A stretch of DNA of 64,000 nt from Nigrospora sphaerica (lineage: Eukaryota; Ascomycota; Sordariomycetes; Amphisphaeriales; Apiosporaceae). Below the pieces are notes generated by a model. The model saw only the letters and a program-made list of their open reading frames with translations, was not told where the DNA came from and made no database searches. Positions 1 through 10,211 of this stretch are shown here, one piece after another (the first letter of the stretch is position 1; each line of letters starts with the position of its first letter). The stretch spans positions 8,370,001 to 8,434,000 of the forward strand of contig JAGVVL010000002.1 in the NCBI GenBank assembly GCA_018287875.1. Reading direction: 5' to 3'. The translations under genes were made by a program, and so were the position numbers.

Positions 1-94
1 TGGGCTTGTGATAAGCGGCGCCGTCTCCGTGGGTGTTCTGCGGGGAGATGCGATCTCCATTACCCTGCACGGTGGAACCGTCCCCGGCTTGGAC

Positions 95-97
95 CCT

Positions 98-124
<27 letters not shown>
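95..124. repeat. CT/CA microsatellite
   Basis: A short run of CT repeats passes into CA repeats. A similar pyrimidine-rich CT/CA stretch lies at about 565-610, just before the first gene. I see no gene in 1-532; the short open frames there are not coding-like. Confidence 0.8.
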
Positions 125-128
<4 letters not shown>

Positions 129-634
129 ACTTGTATTGCAAGGAACGCATGCGAGTACGGATCAAACCATGGACAAACGCCCGGGCGAAGAAGAAAGAAA
201 TGAGAAAGGCCGAGAAGACTCGAATGCTCACCTTTGGGCCGTCAAGAACGAATTGGAGCGAAGGGGCAGGGGTCACGGTATCTAGGGACCTAATGGGATG
301 GCCATGGGGGGGATGGTAGCCAACTTTTAAGCGCATCCCAACTGGCGGAGCCTCCTTGTCGCAAACCCGGGTGGCTCATTGTCTACCCATCCGGTTAAGG
401 AAAGGGAGGACTGCTCACAAGGTTCCGTTGTGTCTGGCGCTGCCCTACAAACCGAGTTGCCCAGGCTTGGTTTTCTGATCAGCGGGCCAGGGCCTGACTG
501 ATTCCGGCCTGAGTCAGGCTAGGGTTCTGCTTATGGGAGACCCGGTAGCTCGTACCGGATCCCTCCCTCTCTCTCTTTGTCTCACGCACACACACCCTCT
601 CTCTCTCTTCAGCCCATCGGCGGCAATCCACCCA

Positions 635-1462
635 ATGGCGGTGGCCCTGCGCGACTTCGCGCTTGACCCGCGCCTCTTCAACGCAACGCTCTACCAGGCC
701 GTCCGCAGCACCTGGTTCGACGGGCTGCCTGACGCGGTGCACACGTCCCACCTGGCGCCGGCGATGGGGCAGCGGTGGTTCGGCCGCGACGCCGCCTTTG
801 ACGGGCGGTGCCGTGTGGTGGGCGGCGTGGCGCTGGACGCGCTGGGGCCGGCGCGCCTGGCCCTGCCGGCCTTCGCGTCGGCGGCGCAGGACCGCGTGCA
901 ACACTACAGGGCCCTCGCGCGGCCCTTCCGGCCGGCGTACGGCGGCGGCGGCGGCGGCGGCGACGAGGGGCACGGGCGGGCGCAGGGCGAAGAAGGGAAC
1001 GACGACGGCGCCGGTCCCCCGGCGACGGCGCTCGCCGTTGTGCTGCTGTTGGACCAGCTCGCGCGCAATGTGTTCCGTGGGCCCGCCCAGGGCGTCGTGT
1101 ACGCGCACTACGACCGGCTCGCGCGGGCAGTGGCGCACGACGCGCGCGCCGCCCGTCTCGACGCCGCCTTCGGTCCCGTCGCCCGCCTGTGGTTTTACAT
1201 GCCGCTCATGCATTCCGAGGATCGCACCGACCACGCCGAGTGCGACGACTACCTGCGTGCGGCGATAGTTCAGGCTGAGGCGCGGGGCGACCTGCCGGCC
1301 CTTGACACGCACCGGCGCAACCGGGAATATTTGCATGCCCATACCGACCTTCTGCTGCGCTTTGGCCGCTATCCGCACCGGAACAAGTGGCTGGGCCGGC
1401 CCTCGACGGAAGATGAGAAGGCCTACCTGGACAACGAGGGCGAGACTTTCGGGACCGGGTAG
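635..1462 (+). CDS. DUF924 family protein
   Basis: This single-exon protein of 275 residues belongs to the DUF924 family (COG3803), whose biochemical role is not established. Family signatures are visible: LLLDQLARNVFRG in the middle, then FYMPLMHSED, and RFGRYPHRNKWLGRPSTEDE near the C-terminus, followed by a conserved Phe close to the end. The frame is open from an ATG at 533, but the extra 34 residues are low-complexity and come from a CT/CA repeat. The ATG at 635 (MAVALRDFALDP) is therefore the better start. A polypyrimidine run ending in CAG at 610-612 could be a 3' splice site of a 5'-UTR intron. A Gly-rich, acidic insertion (about residues 105-130) interrupts the conserved domain and is probably a surface loop. 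The family call is firm; no function is inferred. Confidence 0.88.
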   Translation: MAVALRDFALDPRLFNATLYQAVRSTWFDGLPDAVHTSHLAPAMGQRWFGRDAAFDGRCRVVGGVALDALGPARLALPAFASAAQDRVQHYRALARPFRPAYGGGGGGGDEGHGRAQGEEGNDDGAGPPATALAVVLLLDQLARNVFRGPAQGVVYAHYDRLARAVAHDARAARLDAAFGPVARLWFYMPLMHSEDRTDHAECDDYLRAAIVQAEARGDLPALDTHRRNREYLHAHTDLLLRFGRYPHRNKWLGRPSTEDEKAYLDNEGETFGTG

Positions 1463-1596
1463 ACTAGCGCGGTGAGGCAGGGGCTGGCTTGAGTCACAAA
1501 CTCTATGCCGTGGACTGGGCAGGATAGACGCTCTTGCAATTTGTTCTATCTCATCTAGACTTGGGTTCGACCGCAACCTTCCGTTCTCCTTTCCCT

Positions 1597-2496
1597 TCAA
1601 TTCCTCTTGTTCTTCTTCGACCGGCGGGCTGCCATCTCGGGGAAGATGCTGCCATCATAGATGCGACGGATATCCTCCTTGGTTATTTTGCCGTCTTCGG
1701 GCCACAGCATCAGGTAGGTAGCGATCCCTGCAGCGGACGAGGTTAGTAACCGTTGAAGCCAACAGAGGGGATGCCCGTGGATGAGGACGACTGGGGGCAT
1801 ATTACATTCAAAGAAGGCACCAAACCAGCCGATGGGGTCGGCAATTACGCGCTGGCCCTTGAGCAGCTCGGCAATATCCCAGATGGTCAGGTAGTCACGG
1901 CCGTCGGCGTACTTGGCGAAGATGTCCTCGAACTTCTGGGGGATGAAGCGGCCCTCGGGGTCGTAGGTGCCCGAGTCGCTGCCGTGCTTGTCCTTGTGGA
2001 TGCGGGCGAGGTAGATGCGGAAGAAGGGGTCGGGGAGCCAGCCGGCGACGGTCGGGTAGGAGAAGTTGGCGTGGATGATGAAGACGGCGAGCAGTGACAG
2101 GAGGAAGCCGAAGCCGACGGCGTGGAAGCCCCAGAAGGTGTCCTGCGGCCAGACGATGCCGTCGCCGTCGGCGTCAAAGAAGTCGCAGTGCTGCTGCAGC
2201 ACCGTCTGGTTGCGGTGGCCCGCCGCCCAGCCGTCCGCCGTCGTCCCGTACGGCTTCTCGTGCGTCGCCGCAATGTTGGCCCGCGCCGTGCCGGCGTGCG
2301 GCAGCCGCGTGTCGTCGGCCGCCTGCACAAACGGCTTTCGCTCCGTTGTCACTGGCACCTCGGGGATGGACGTCACCACGGGCGGCGAAATGCCGTTGAC
2401 CATCTTCTTCTCGGCCTGCTGGCGCTGTTGCTGGGCCTCGGCCTCTTCCGGTTCCATCTTGACGGCGTCGGCGTACGTCTCCATAGTGTTCTCCAT
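1597..2496 (-). CDS. caleosin / peroxygenase (EF-hand lipid-droplet protein)
   Basis: This is a caleosin-family protein of 273 residues. Known caleosins are Ca2+-binding, haem-dependent peroxygenases that sit on lipid droplets or ER and oxygenate unsaturated fatty acids. Exon 1 is 2496-1806 and exon 2 is 1727-1597; the 78-bp intron (1805-1728) has a GTAATA donor and a CTGCAG acceptor. Splicing creates the conserved stretch GAFFEWIATYLMLWPEDG, whereas read-through would insert unrelated sequence. The EF-hand loop is FFDADGDGIVWP (residues 106-117), preceded by a conserved His in LQQHCDFF. A hydrophobic segment (about 123-141) with a Pro-containing turn follows, as in the caleosin membrane hairpin. 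The C-terminus is basic (RRSKKNKR). The ATG at 2496 gives an Ala/Gln/Glu-rich N-terminus; a second ATG lies five codons downstream. The frame stays open upstream to about 2625, but that part looks like UTR. Confidence 0.93.
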   Translation of the reverse strand: MENTMETYADAVKMEPEEAEAQQQRQQAEKKMVNGISPPVVTSIPEVPVTTERKPFVQAADDTRLPHAGTARANIAATHEKPYGTTADGWAAGHRNQTVLQQHCDFFDADGDGIVWPQDTFWGFHAVGFGFLLSLLAVFIIHANFSYPTVAGWLPDPFFRIYLARIHKDKHGSDSGTYDPEGRFIPQKFEDIFAKYADGRDYLTIWDIAELLKGQRVIADPIGWFGAFFECNMPPVVLIHGHPLCWLQRLLTSSAAGIATYLMLWPEDGKITKEDIRRIYDGSIFPEMAARRSKKNKRN

Positions 2497-4319
2497 GATG
2501 CTGTGTGTGGTGTCTGTTCGCAGGGCTTGAGGGAATGGGTATTTAGGATTGGTAATCTTCAATGTCAATAACAACGTAGGTCTATAAGTAAGAAGCCTTA
2601 CCCAACATTTGGCCAAGAAAGCCAATTCATCTTAAAAGAAGGCGTTGCCCAACGCGCCGGCAGGCACGTTCATGGTGACGTCATAAATGCATCTGTATCG
2701 TCTCATGCCATTTCGCGAGCGCGTGCGTTGCGGGTCTCGGGGCATGTGCTCCTCGGCTCCTGAGCTCCTGGGCTTCTGGGCCTCCTCGATGATTCCCATG
2801 GCCCGTGTACGCATTGTTCATATCCCAATCCCGTGTCACGTCGACGCCATGTCAAATGGACGAGTGCCATCAGACACACGCAAGCCCCTGGCCGGCGTCG
2901 CGACGGCAAGCATGTGAGATCGACAGGGGTCTTCGGCCCCCCCCAAGCTCCCGGACTTGAGGCATCACTACAAACCGTGCTTCTCCATCTCAACGTATCC
3001 CATATCTTCCTGCTGTTGAGAAGACATGATGTTGGGCTTGTCCGCGCCACATCATCCCCCAGGGCGGGTTTTTCATTGCTGCCACAGCGTGCACGCTGAC
3101 CAGGCGGCCGCCCGCTCCCATAGGTCGCACAGCGTCATACCGGGTGACGTCTCGCGGAAGGACGGTGCGACAGTGCGTTGACGGGGACGCGGGGACGACC
3201 ACGACAAGAGACAGAAACGAGTGCCGTCTTGACCACGACGATGGCTTGGTTATGGTGCGCCAGCCTAAATAAGGCATGTACGCTTGCGTCTAGCTCAAAA
3301 GATCGATCGCATTCCATGACTTGCTCATGGAGTGTTGCTTGCGTTGCGTCGTGTACCTCTGGTGGGTCCTGGGCCAGCCTCGGGGGGCAGCAAATCAGAC
3401 CGTCACATTTGCGTGCCAGCGGGCGGGTGGGATACCGCAGCCATCGCGTGGTGCAATGTCCATGGCTGGCTTTCTGCTTTCCTCCGATATGGGGCTTCTC
3501 CTACCTTTAATGGAATTTCGGATGGGTGATGCCTTCATAAAGGCCTAGTCGCATGGCTTAGGCCTGGGTGATCCTTTTTATACCCTCAGTACCTACTTGG
3601 ACCACGCACGGTACCAGGTAATGTCGTGAGGTCCGGTGCTTGGGATGGCATCCCCGCAATAGCGAGCGTGTCCAAGTTCTGGACAACCCTGTTGCCCCCC
3701 CCCCCCCAAGCAATGCGCGCGATAACGTCATTCCGTGCCTTGACCATGCTGAGGGGTCGAGTTGTAGCGCTAAGAGCTTGCGCCAAGAGCTTGCACCAAC
3801 ACAATCCATGACGAGCCAAGGCAGGGCCCTGGAAAGCTCGTCGGCTCGGTAGTCGGCATGGCTCCATGTTCCATTGGCCGCGTAAGTTAACGTCTCACCG
3901 GCCAGCTGGACGAATCGTCTAGCCAAGAACGGCGACATTATTAGCCCCAAAACCGGATTTGCAGGGTCTCGATCTTTACAGAGACGATGACCTGTGTGAC
4001 CGCAGAGACCTCCTCGGGCCCCAGGACCCTGAGACCCTAAACATCGCGGGACCAGTGGAAACATAGCTGGGCCGCTGTCTACTGCAAGCTGACGATCTGT
4101 TGTGCCAGCCAAGCTCGGTGCCGATCTGTGCTAAATCCGGGCGAGCTCTTGAGCGTGATACTCTACTCAGTAGATACTCGGTCGAAGGGTCACCGGCTTG
4201 TTCCGGCGGTATGAGCAAAAGAGGCGCAGCTCTCTACTGTCTGGGGGCCGTGAAGGCGGGTCGCCATGAAGTCATCCCTGTTGCCTATCCCTCGACGTCT
4301 CGGTCCAGGCAAAGACAAG
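2497..4319. other. intergenic, no supported gene
   Basis: About 1.8 kb separates the caleosin gene from the tandem-repeat gene, and it holds the promoters of both. Open frames on both strands are short, overlap one another and lack recognisable motifs. A poly-C tract lies at about 3694-3705. Confidence 0.6.
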
Positions 4320-4327
4320 TATATAAG
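4320..4327 (+). promoter_or_regulatory. TATA box of the SYGSS-repeat gene
   Basis: TATATAAG lies 126 bp upstream of the ATG at 4453. A pyrimidine-rich stretch and CA-rich leader follow, as is usual for a strongly expressed fungal gene. Confidence 0.6.
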
Positions 4328-4452
4328 AGGCAGTTTTCCTGGTCTCCCGATTTCCCTCATCACCGTGTTATAATTGCATCTTTGACTAAAGCCTCTGTCT
4401 TCTATCTTACTCCTCCATCACCTTTCAAGCCAAGATAACAGTCTTGCCCAAC

Positions 4453-5291
4453 ATGAGCTACAACGACGAGTACTCGAACAACAGCTCCGTGGGCGGCAAT
4501 GGTCAGCCTCCTCGTTGTAAATCCAAATTGTCGTGTATCCCTTACTAACAAAAAATCCAGACCGCTACGGTAGCAACAACGAGTCGGGCCGCTCGAACGA
4601 GTACGGCAGCGGCAACAACAACAGCAGCAACTACGGCAGCTCCGACAACCGCCGTGGGGACGACAGCTACGGAAGCAGCGGAAACAACAACAGCAGCTCG
4701 TACGGTTCTTCGGGCCGTAACGACGATAGCTACGGCAGCTCCAACAGCCGTCGGGATAACGACAGCTACGGCAGCAGCGGCAACAACAACAACAGCAGCT
4801 CGTACGGTTCTTCGGGCCGTAACGACGATAGCTACGGCAGCTCCAACAGCCGTCGGGATAACGACAGCTACGGCAGCAGCGGCAACAACAACAACAGCAG
4901 CTCGTACGGTTCTTCGGGCCGTAACGACGATAGCTACGGCAGCTCCAACAGCCGTCGGGATAACGACAGCTACGGCAGCAGCGGCAACAACAACAACAGC
5001 AGCTCGTACGGTTCTTCGGGCCGTAACGACAACAGCTACGGCAGCTCCGACAGCCGCCGTGACAACGATAGCTACGGGAGCGGTGGCAACAACAGCAGCT
5101 CATATGGCTCCTCGGGCCGAAACGACAACGACTCGTACGGCAGCTCCAACAAACGCCAGGACAACGACAGCTACGGCAGCAGCGGCAACAACAACAGCAG
5201 CAGCTCATACGGCACCTCGGGCCGAAACGACAACGACTCGTACGGCAGCTCCAACAAACGCCAGGACAACGACAGCTACGGCAGCAGCGGC

Positions 5292-5322
<31 letters not shown>

Positions 5323-5648
5323 GCTCATACGGCTCCTCGGGTCGTAACGACAACGACTCGTACGGCACCGGCAGCGGTAGCCGCAACGACAACAACAACA
5401 GCAGCTCGTACGGCTCCTCGGGCCGCAACGACAACGACTCGTACGGCAGCTCCAACTCGTCGCACAACAACAGCTCCCGCCGCGACGACGAGGACAAGTC
5501 GTCGAGCGGCGGCGGCGGCGTAGCGGGCGCCATCGGCTCCATGCTCGGCGGCGGCGGCTCCAAGAAGGACAAGGACGACAAGAAGGATGAGTCCTTCACC
5601 GACAAGCTGATTGACGGCGCCGCTGCCTACGCCAAGGAGAAGTGGTAA
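4453..5648 (+). CDS. Ser/Asn/Gly/Tyr tandem-repeat low-complexity protein
   Basis: I do not recognise a named family. Exon 1 is 4453-4501 (MSYNDEYSNNSSVGGN plus one base) and exon 2 is 4561-5648. The 59-bp intron has a GTCAGC donor, a CTTACTAAC branch point and a TCCAG acceptor. The product is 378 residues. About three quarters of it is a tandem array of 33-35-residue units built from DSYGSS, GNNNNSSSYGSS, GRND and RRDN blocks. The C-terminus is different: a Gly-rich segment (GGGGVAGAIGSMLGGGG), a Lys/Asp run, then DESFTDKLIDGAAAYAKEKW, which could form an amphipathic helix. The Asn/Gly/Ser/Tyr composition with regularly spaced Tyr and Arg is prion-like and typical of condensate-forming or stress-related proteins. 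That role is inference. No signal peptide or membrane segment is seen. Confidence 0.85.
4662..5450 (+). repeat. 102-bp coding tandem repeat (34-residue unit)
   Basis: Units start at 4662 (99 bp), 4761 (102 bp), 4863 (102 bp), 4965 (102 bp), 5067 (99 bp) and 5166 (105 bp), followed by a diverged copy with an expanded AAC run (about 5290-5321). The units at 4761 and 4863 are nearly identical at the DNA level, implying recent duplication or homogenisation. Copy number is likely to vary between strains and may be mis-assembled. Confidence 0.9.
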
Positions 5649-6602
5649 GAAAATCACGCCTTTACAAAATACGGGCGAGCGCGTGGATATTGGATACGAG
5701 GGATGATGCCGCACCCCCCAAGTGTCGGTGCTCATGATTTGTAATAATCTTAATATCAAGAATTGGCGGTTTCGTCATTCCAGTGAAGCATGTTTTGGCC
5801 GCCCCCCACCGATTGGATTACTCGTGATATTGTGGTCCTCGGTTGCCGAGCTCGAGACTTGGTCGTTGCTAAATGCCCGTCGGTCGCCGTTTGATGGGCT
5901 CGGCGGCCTGGGTTGCGAGCGTGTCCAGATCTGCATGTGTATTTCGTGTCGCGCAAAGGCGCGCCCGTCGGCTTGGCTGCGTGGCGACTTTAGGTCACGA
6001 CACATCTCCTTCTGGCAGAGGAATTTTGATAGCAGGGTGTGTCATTCATCGCTGCAGAATTATGTATGTACTAGTTGTGGCATTGAGCTCAACGTTCCCC
6101 ATCCACAACGTCAAAAGCTTTCATACATTCAGTATCATCGCCCGTTCCTCATCATTTCGTAGGCGAAAGCCCGCCCGCCTTCCTTCCCTGAGGGTAAAGG
6201 TTCGTTCCGCCGAAAAAGCCGCTTGCAGGGCCACATGCTTCCGCTCCTTGAAGTGGCATTTCCAGACGGTGGAAATCCTATATACTACAAAAACGCACCT
6301 TGCGAGGTGCCGGGGCCACGATCTATGAACGGGGAGGCAAAAGATATGATGGCGACTAAAGACGAGATGGCCGGTGGGCCCTCAGCCCGCTTCGTCGAAA
6401 TCATGACGCTGGGCATCACCGATCAAGACGCGTCACCGAATTCGGTCTCCCAGAACCGTCGTGGGCCCAATGCCAGAGAACCGCAATTTTCTTAACCAGG
6501 TGCCCAACTCCGCCGCCGTGAACGCAAATGCGAGAGATCATCGTTCAAAAGAGATGATGAATGCGATGGTTACAGAGGCTCCGCCAGGTGGACGGGACGA
6601 AA
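5649..6602. other. intergenic, no supported gene
   Basis: Nearly 1 kb lies between the 3' end of the repeat gene and the end of the small membrane ORF on the other strand (convergent). No open frame here shows motifs or coding-like codon bias. Confidence 0.6.
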
Positions 6603-6929
6603 TCAAGAAGACGCGTCCCGAAAACCACCAAGCCGGGCCCGGAATGAGTTCAACGTGTTGCGAACACGCTCATTGACGGGTGCCCTGGTTCTACCCCGGG
6701 CCATCAAGTCATCCCCCAAGGACACCATGACATGGCCCACGGACGCCACGATGTCGCCGATGGGCTTCATAATGCTGTCGAAGGGCCTCATGAAAACGCC
6801 GATGCATGTCATGGCAATGCCGATGCATCGCAGGACGTAGCCCCCAATGAAGCAACCATAGTCGTAGATCAGCAGGAAGCCCACGCCATACACGACGAAG
6901 AGAATGGTCGCGATGAGATACGAGACCAT
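6603..6929 (-). CDS. small hydrophobic protein directly downstream of TAM41
   Basis: A 108-residue open frame begins MVSYLIATILFVVYGVGF and contains two probable membrane segments (about 3-22 and 28-49). An amphipathic stretch (RPFDSIMKPIGDIVASVGHV) and an Arg-rich tail follow. Third codon positions are mostly C or G, as in real genes here. Its ATG lies 27 bp after the TAM41 stop on the same strand and, notably, in the same reading frame; the frame between them is open. It could be a separate short gene, the second cistron of a dicistronic mRNA, or a C-terminal extension of TAM41 made by read-through or splicing. I do not recognise the family. The codon bias supports coding; the start and mode of expression are uncertain. 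Confidence 0.5.
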   Translation of the reverse strand: MVSYLIATILFVVYGVGFLLIYDYGCFIGGYVLRCIGIAMTCIGVFMRPFDSIMKPIGDIVASVGHVMVSLGDDLMARGRTRAPVNERVRNTLNSFRARLGGFRDASS

Positions 6930-6956
6930 GCCAGCCAAGGGTTTCTTGAGACCCTC

Positions 6957-8573
6957 CTAAGCCCCCTGTCCCTTGCCCTGTCGGTATTTGTTGAATTTCT
7001 CGCCGAGATACAGGAATGTCTTGCGCAAGCCGGCGGTCAGGGGGCCTTTCAGCGTCTGCGTAGTGCTGGTCCAGCTGATCGTGTTTTTGATCACCCGGCG
7101 GACGATGTCTCTCAGCTCATCGACGGGTTCCTGGGCAATGCGTTGCTCAAAACGGCCACCCAGCTGGCGCTTGAAGGCGTCTCTGTCCTCGTTCTCGCTC
7201 TCCTCGATCATCTTGTTGAACTCGAGTTGAGGGATCTGGTATTTCTTCTGATACTCGAAGTACAGCTTGGAACGGAACGACTTGGGCAGGCGACGGACCA
7301 TGTTTCCGCGCTTTACAGGGTTCATGTCCTGCTTGATGGGCATGGCTTTGTCTTCCCTGCCGATCCAATCGTCTTTGGCGCAAGCCGGGTCCGTGAATTC
7401 GACATTGGGAAGCGACATGAGAAGGGGGGCGTACAGGCGACGGAAGTTCTGGAGGTTGTGCTCCACGATGTTGGCAACCTTCTTGGGGTTCTCCGTAGGG
7501 AAGGCCATGCGTGGATCGCCCAAGTAGCTAATACCGGCGATGGTCGAGTACAGCTCGCGCTCATTGAACTCGGCGGGCAGCATGAGAAGAGCCGTGCGGA
7601 TAGAACCCAGCAGATTGATCTGGTTGGCCATGCGGACTTGGGGGTGATCGCGCAGGATCTTGACGGGCTTGTGGAGTCGACCAGCCAGATACAGCGTGTC
7701 CCATTCGCGGAGGTCGCGCGTCAGGGTGTCAATCGAGACAACGCCGTACTTGATCAAGAGCCCGTTGACCGTAACGTGGGTGTTGAAGTAAACGCCGGCG
7801 CCCCAGCGGTCCTGGACAGCCGAGACCGCACCGGAGCCGAGTTTGGCGAGGGCTGAGTAATGGTCCGGGTGCTCCTTCATGTTGATCGAATGCCAGTGCT
7901 GCGTGTGCGTGACACCGAAGATGAAATCGATCATCTTCGGGGATCCATCCTGCGCCTTCTGGACTGCCGTCGGAGCGTTGGCGTGAACAGCCTTGACTTC
8001 GGCCGCCGTGGCAGTGGTACCACCCTTGGACTGAGGGAACACACCAGAGCCGTATGCGAAGGCGTAGCGGATCGGGGCGCGGAACTGCCAACACACTCGA
8101 CGCAGAACCTCCTTGAATTCCTGATTGATCACCATGTGCTGGTTGACGCCAAAGTTGGGGAACGGCAGCTCGTTGAACTTCTCAATGTCGAAATTCGCCT
8201 CGTCTTCCCAGTTGTACGCAGGAGGGCGATCGGAATCTTTGTAAGCCGGAGCCGGCTCGGACTTGAGTCCCGTGGCGGCACCCGAGGCGTCCTGAGCCAA
8301 TCCTCTCTTACTATCATCTCTTTGCTTGACATCATTGTTCTTTCCACCCGTCGCGTCGTTCGAGGTAGAGTAGCATCGAGTGGCGAGCAGCCTGGTGGGA
8401 AGCTTGGAAAAGGCGGGGTTTCGGGTTGCGTGGGCGCGCAAAGCGCCTATGCCTGCGGATATGGGCATCTGGGCCAGGAGGGTCGATGAGTGGGCAATGC
8501 TAGTGTTGTTAATGACTCTCGAAGCCATGCGGCCACCGGCCTTGGGGGCGGCGATAATGCTGTTGATCGGCAT
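6957..8573 (-). CDS. TAM41: mitochondrial CDP-diacylglycerol synthase (Tam41/Mmp37)
   Basis: Tam41 makes CDP-diacylglycerol from phosphatidic acid and CTP on the matrix side of the mitochondrial inner membrane, the first step towards phosphatidylglycerol and cardiolipin. This single exon encodes 538 residues, longer than the yeast protein because of its N-terminus. The first ~70 residues are rich in Arg, Ser and Ala and lack acidic residues, as in a mitochondrial presequence. A polar linker (about 75-120) follows. The nucleotidyltransferase core has YGSGVFPQ (174-181) and MIDFIFGVTHTQHWHSINM (214-232), both diagnostic of the family, then HVTVNGLLIKYGVVS and the helical C-terminal domain. The ATG at 8573 gives the full presequence. 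A small membrane ORF follows 27 bp after the stop in the same frame. The gene is divergent from MAD1, 1.6 kb away. Confidence 0.96.
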   Translation of the reverse strand: MPINSIIAAPKAGGRMASRVINNTSIAHSSTLLAQMPISAGIGALRAHATRNPAFSKLPTRLLATRCYSTSNDATGGKNNDVKQRDDSKRGLAQDASGAATGLKSEPAPAYKDSDRPPAYNWEDEANFDIEKFNELPFPNFGVNQHMVINQEFKEVLRRVCWQFRAPIRYAFAYGSGVFPQSKGGTTATAAEVKAVHANAPTAVQKAQDGSPKMIDFIFGVTHTQHWHSINMKEHPDHYSALAKLGSGAVSAVQDRWGAGVYFNTHVTVNGLLIKYGVVSIDTLTRDLREWDTLYLAGRLHKPVKILRDHPQVRMANQINLLGSIRTALLMLPAEFNERELYSTIAGISYLGDPRMAFPTENPKKVANIVEHNLQNFRRLYAPLLMSLPNVEFTDPACAKDDWIGREDKAMPIKQDMNPVKRGNMVRRLPKSFRSKLYFEYQKKYQIPQLEFNKMIEESENEDRDAFKRQLGGRFEQRIAQEPVDELRDIVRRVIKNTISWTSTTQTLKGPLTAGLRKTFLYLGEKFNKYRQGKGQGA

Positions 8574-10211
8574 TATGGCTGGCCAGCTGCATGGGCGTAG
8601 CCTAGTCTAAGCAGGCTGAAGTGCTGTCTTCGGTGAAAGATGGGGGGCTGTGAAGAAAGAAATAGCGGGCAGTCCGGGGCGGACGAAAGAGGGAGAAGCA
8701 GCCTCGTGGTTGGTTTGTCAAGGGATAGGACAAGCTGGGAATTGATGGTGAGGGAGGAGGGAAGGGCCGGGATGGTGCGTACGGAAGGGAGGGAATAAAC
8801 TGATAACAGACGGACAAACAGGCTGATAATTTGCAAGACAGAACAATTCCGGCCCAGTCCATCAATGGCGAGGGGGAAATGGGTGCTGGCTCGACCGGGA
8901 ACGCAAGACGGTTGGGGACAGTCGGCGACGGCTCGGAGAGTGAAGCTTGAAACCAAGCATCGTCAGATTTGACAAGAGCTTCCCGGCACAGCAGCTCATT
9001 GGGGGGGGGGGGCTACCAGACTCGTGCTAGTGCTAGACGGGTACCTATGTCAGCGACCGTCCAACTACCTGCGCCCTAGCCCACGGCCCTGGGAAAATAC
9101 CATCAGAGGCCCACAGCCTGCCTGCCAGGAACAGTCTGGAAGATGTGTAACTGTGACGTGGGACTTCCCGGGGTGTAGGGGCCGGTACAGGGATGTTTTC
9201 CGGGGCCGCTCCTCCTCCTCTTTGCCTCAGTTGTACTACGTACATGCTAGCTGGCCAGGGAGCTTCCCATCCCATGCTGCGGCTACCGCTGCAAAGATGG
9301 CCTTTGCTGTGGCATGTGCCATGGGCTCCCAATGTACACTGCCAGATTGCTGCTGCTGGCTTGCTTTTGCCAGCAGGTTTAGTCCTGCATGCTTTGCACA
9401 GCTCAAGTCGGCCATAAGGTCTTGAAGGCAGCCAGTGAAGAGAGAAAGAGCCTCGCACATGAGCCTTCAATGACGATGGGCTTTTGTGCTCATAGGTGAC
9501 GCCACCTACGCACAGCAGCCGATGATGGTCTCATTGCAGCTTCACGCGAAGGGTAGTAGTAGTCATCCTCGGTTCCAGTCCTCAAGACTTTTGCAGTACT
9601 ATGGTTGCTAACTGCCGTATGGCCATCGCAGCATCACTGCAGCAAGCACAGAACAAAGAAGACCAGAATTTAATTGACCTCGATGGGTAGGAGATGGATG
9701 ATTGGTGTTGAGGAATGAGACTGGCTGGCTACCTTACAGCTCTATCCCTTACAACTAACTTAGGGTGGTCCGAGCGCCTAGCACAGCTTCTTATCGAACC
9801 GCTTATCCATTGCGTATGTCGCCAAAGTCACGTGGGATGGCTTGGATGCTGTTCGCGGTTGAGAGGTCGAAACCATCGTATAGGTGACAAAGAAACTCCT
9901 CAGACACTAGGAAAAGCCCTGTTTACTACGACACAGAGGCCGTTGGAATTTCTGAATAGCATCGCTGATGTATATAGACGCGCTTTTGCAGGTTCTCGCG
10001 TGTAGCTTGGCTCTTGGACTGTTTTGATCCCTGCTAGCTGGGGAATTGCTGACCTGCTGCTGGCAATACTCCGTAGGGGCCCACCTATCTCCAGGCCAGC
10101 CGAGAACAATAAACATTGATCGCACAGGTACAGACTCTGCCATCGTCCTCACACCATCCATCCCATCCATCGGGTATCGGGTATGGCAGCACCCATTCCG
10201 CGTCCCTCACA
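8574..10211. other. divergent promoter region TAM41 / MAD1
   Basis: About 1.6 kb separates the two divergently transcribed genes. A pyrimidine-rich stretch on the minus strand (about 8640-8960) fits a TAM41 leader. A poly-G run lies at about 9001-9012. I see no further gene. Confidence 0.6.

Noticed and set aside
1555..1580. GGGTTCGACC as a tRNA T-arm
   Set aside because: No matching acceptor, D-arm or anticodon arm around it; it lies in the 3' flank of two convergent genes. No tRNA was found elsewhere either.
479..1600. 373-codon minus-strand ORF opposite the DUF924 gene
   Set aside because: It is the antisense shadow of a GC3-rich gene; the sense frame has clear DUF924 motifs and the antisense has none.
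6732..7856. 374-codon plus-strand ORF opposite TAM41
   Set aside because: Antisense shadow of the conserved TAM41 frame, with no motifs of its own.
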